Shown: piece after piece, positions 63,208 to 64,000 of the stretch | Layout of the letters: every line of letters starts with the position of its first letter | How positions within the stretch are numbered: the stretch's first letter is position 1 | Assembly (NCBI GenBank): GCA_021827205.1 | Contig: JAKAWV010000001.1 | Span: 310,001 to 374,000 of the forward strand | Origin: Pseudomonadota bacterium | GTDB taxonomy: Bacteria > Pseudomonadota > Gammaproteobacteria > Xanthomonadales > Rhodanobacteraceae | DNA length: 64,000 bases | Reading direction: 5' to 3' | Program-made: the position numbers and the translations under genes | Notes under the pieces: generated by a model | Seen by the model: the letters and a program-made list of their open reading frames with translations, nothing else | What the model was told of the DNA's origin: nothing | Database searches by the model: none

Positions 63208-64000
63208 ATGCGGCTGCATATTCTGGGCATCTGCGGCACCTTCATGGGCGGTGTCGCCGCGCTGGCGCGCGAGCTGGGTCTCGAAGTCGAAGGCTCCGAC
63301 GCCAACGTGTATCCACCGATGAGCACCCAGCTCGAAGCGCTGGGCATCGCGCTGCAACCCGGCTACCGCGCCGAGTATCTGCAGGCCACGCCGCAGCGAC
63401 CCGCGCCGGATCGGATCGTGGTCGGCAATGCGCTTTCACGCGGCAACGCCGCGATCGAGTACATGCTCGACGCCGCGCTGGATTACGTCTCCGGCCCGCA
63501 GTGGCTGGGCGAAACCGTGTTGCGCGGACGCACGGTGCTGGCCGTGGCCGGCACCCACGGCAAGACCACCAGCAGCAGCCTGCTGGCGCATCTGCTGGAT
63601 GCGGCCGGCACGCAGCCGGGCTTTCTGATCGGCGGCGTGCCCGAGGATTTCGGCGTGTCGGCGCGGCTGGGCGCCGCGTCGCGCGCGCATGAACACGAAC
63701 CCTCGTCCGGCGCTGCGCGCCACCTTCTCCCGGTGCGAGAAGGCTGTCCGTTTGTCATCGAGGCCGATGAGTACGACACGGCGTTCTTCGACAAACGCTC
63801 CAAGTTCGTGCATTACCGGCCGCGCATCGCGGTGCTCAACAATCTCGAATACGACCACGCCGATATTTTTCCGGATGTCGCCGCGATCCAGCGCCAGTTT
63901 CATCACCTGGTGCGCACCGTGCCGGGCAATGGCCGGCTGATCGTCAACGCCGAGGACGCGCGCCTGGCCGAGGTGCTGGCGATGGGCTGCTGGACACCGG
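63208..64000 (+). CDS. mpl: UDP-N-acetylmuramate:tripeptide ligase Mpl (5' part)
   Basis: Peptidoglycan recycling ligase that adds the recovered tripeptide to UDP-MurNAc. The gene runs off the right edge; 264 residues are present. The N-terminal MRLHILGICGTFMGGVAALA and the ATP-binding AGTHGKTTSSSLLAHLL are intact, as is EADEYDTAFFDKRSKFVHY. Between GVPEDFGVSARLG and FVIEADEYD lies an insert of about 20 residues (AHEHEPSSGAARHLLPVREG), absent from usual Mpl sequences, which is encoded by a dispersed palindromic repeat read in frame. The insert seems to be tolerated; the frame stays open. Confidence 0.9.
   Translation, partial: MRLHILGICGTFMGGVAALARELGLEVEGSDANVYPPMSTQLEALGIALQPGYRAEYLQATPQRPAPDRIVVGNALSRGNAAIEYMLDAALDYVSGPQWLGETVLRGRTVLAVAGTHGKTTSSSLLAHLLDAAGTQPGFLIGGVPEDFGVSARLGAASRAHEHEPSSGAARHLLPVREGCPFVIEADEYDTAFFDKRSKFVHYRPRIAVLNNLEYDHADIFPDVAAIQRQFHHLVRTVPGNGRLIVNAEDARLAEVLAMGCWTP
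63694..63755 (+). repeat. Dispersed CCTTCTCCCGGTGCGAGAAGG repeat, copy 3, inside mpl
   Basis: CACGAACCCTCGTCCGGCGC, then GCGCGCCACCTTCTCCCGGT and GCGAGAAGGC align with the copy at 28072-28134 across about 60 bases with a handful of differences. It is in frame within the mpl coding region. Confidence 0.88.

Overview
The window looks like chromosomal DNA of a high-GC gammaproteobacterium of the order Xanthomonadales (Lysobacterales), probably Rhodanobacteraceae-like. The reasons are the HprK-RapZ-EIIA-HPr-EI phosphotransferase set, FabA/FabB, a PPi-type phosphofructokinase next to adk and mpl, an O-antigen locus anchored at metB (the known arrangement in Xanthomonas), and dispersed intergenic repeats of types common in that order. 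No rRNA, tRNA or CRISPR array was seen, and the species cannot be named from the sequence.

Layout. 1-1.6 kb: the 3' end of ettA and a LysR regulator. 1.7-8 kb, minus strand: hprK-rapZ-EIIA(man)-fabA-fabB-ptsH-ptsI, a regulatory phosphotransferase set with two fatty-acid genes in the middle. 8-9.1 kb: about 1.1 kb without genes, holding a 770-bp element with inverted-repeat ends. 9.1-14.4 kb, minus strand: pgk, a HAD phosphatase and rfbB-A-C-D (dTDP-L-rhamnose), tightly coupled, with a duplicated scrap of the pgk 5' end upstream. 14.9-27.7 kb: ordinary chromosomal genes (maiA, xerD, an RDD membrane protein, a YceI-cytochrome b561-YceI operon, a 1210-residue hybrid sensor kinase, a lipoprotein, a diguanylate cyclase, an aldo-keto reductase, an ene-reductase).

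28-54 kb: cbs and metB (transsulfuration) are split by a glycosyltransferase, a NYN-domain protein and a HicB antitoxin with a broken hicA. After metB comes the surface-polysaccharide locus: sulfotransferase, a 1045-residue methyltransferase-glycosyltransferase fusion, hddA-gmhA-hddC (GDP-heptose), a lipoprotein, a methyltransferase, a GT-C-like membrane protein, a GT2, a WbsX/RgpF-like protein, the Wzm/Wzt exporter, and gmd-rmd (GDP-D-rhamnose). Several toxin-antitoxin pairs are interspersed. The enzymes suggest a rhamnose- and heptose-containing polymer built in the cytoplasm and exported by an ABC transporter.

The locus is full of gene relics: a wzm 5' stub, three glycosyltransferase 3' ends, three different hicA remnants, a dead XRE antitoxin, and an hsdR helicase fused by deletion to the tail of a DUF1016 nuclease gene. 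This is the picture expected of a recombination hotspot. 59.4-64 kb returns to core genes (degV, a lipoprotein, PPi-phosphofructokinase, adk, mpl). Mpl carries an in-frame copy of a dispersed palindromic repeat.
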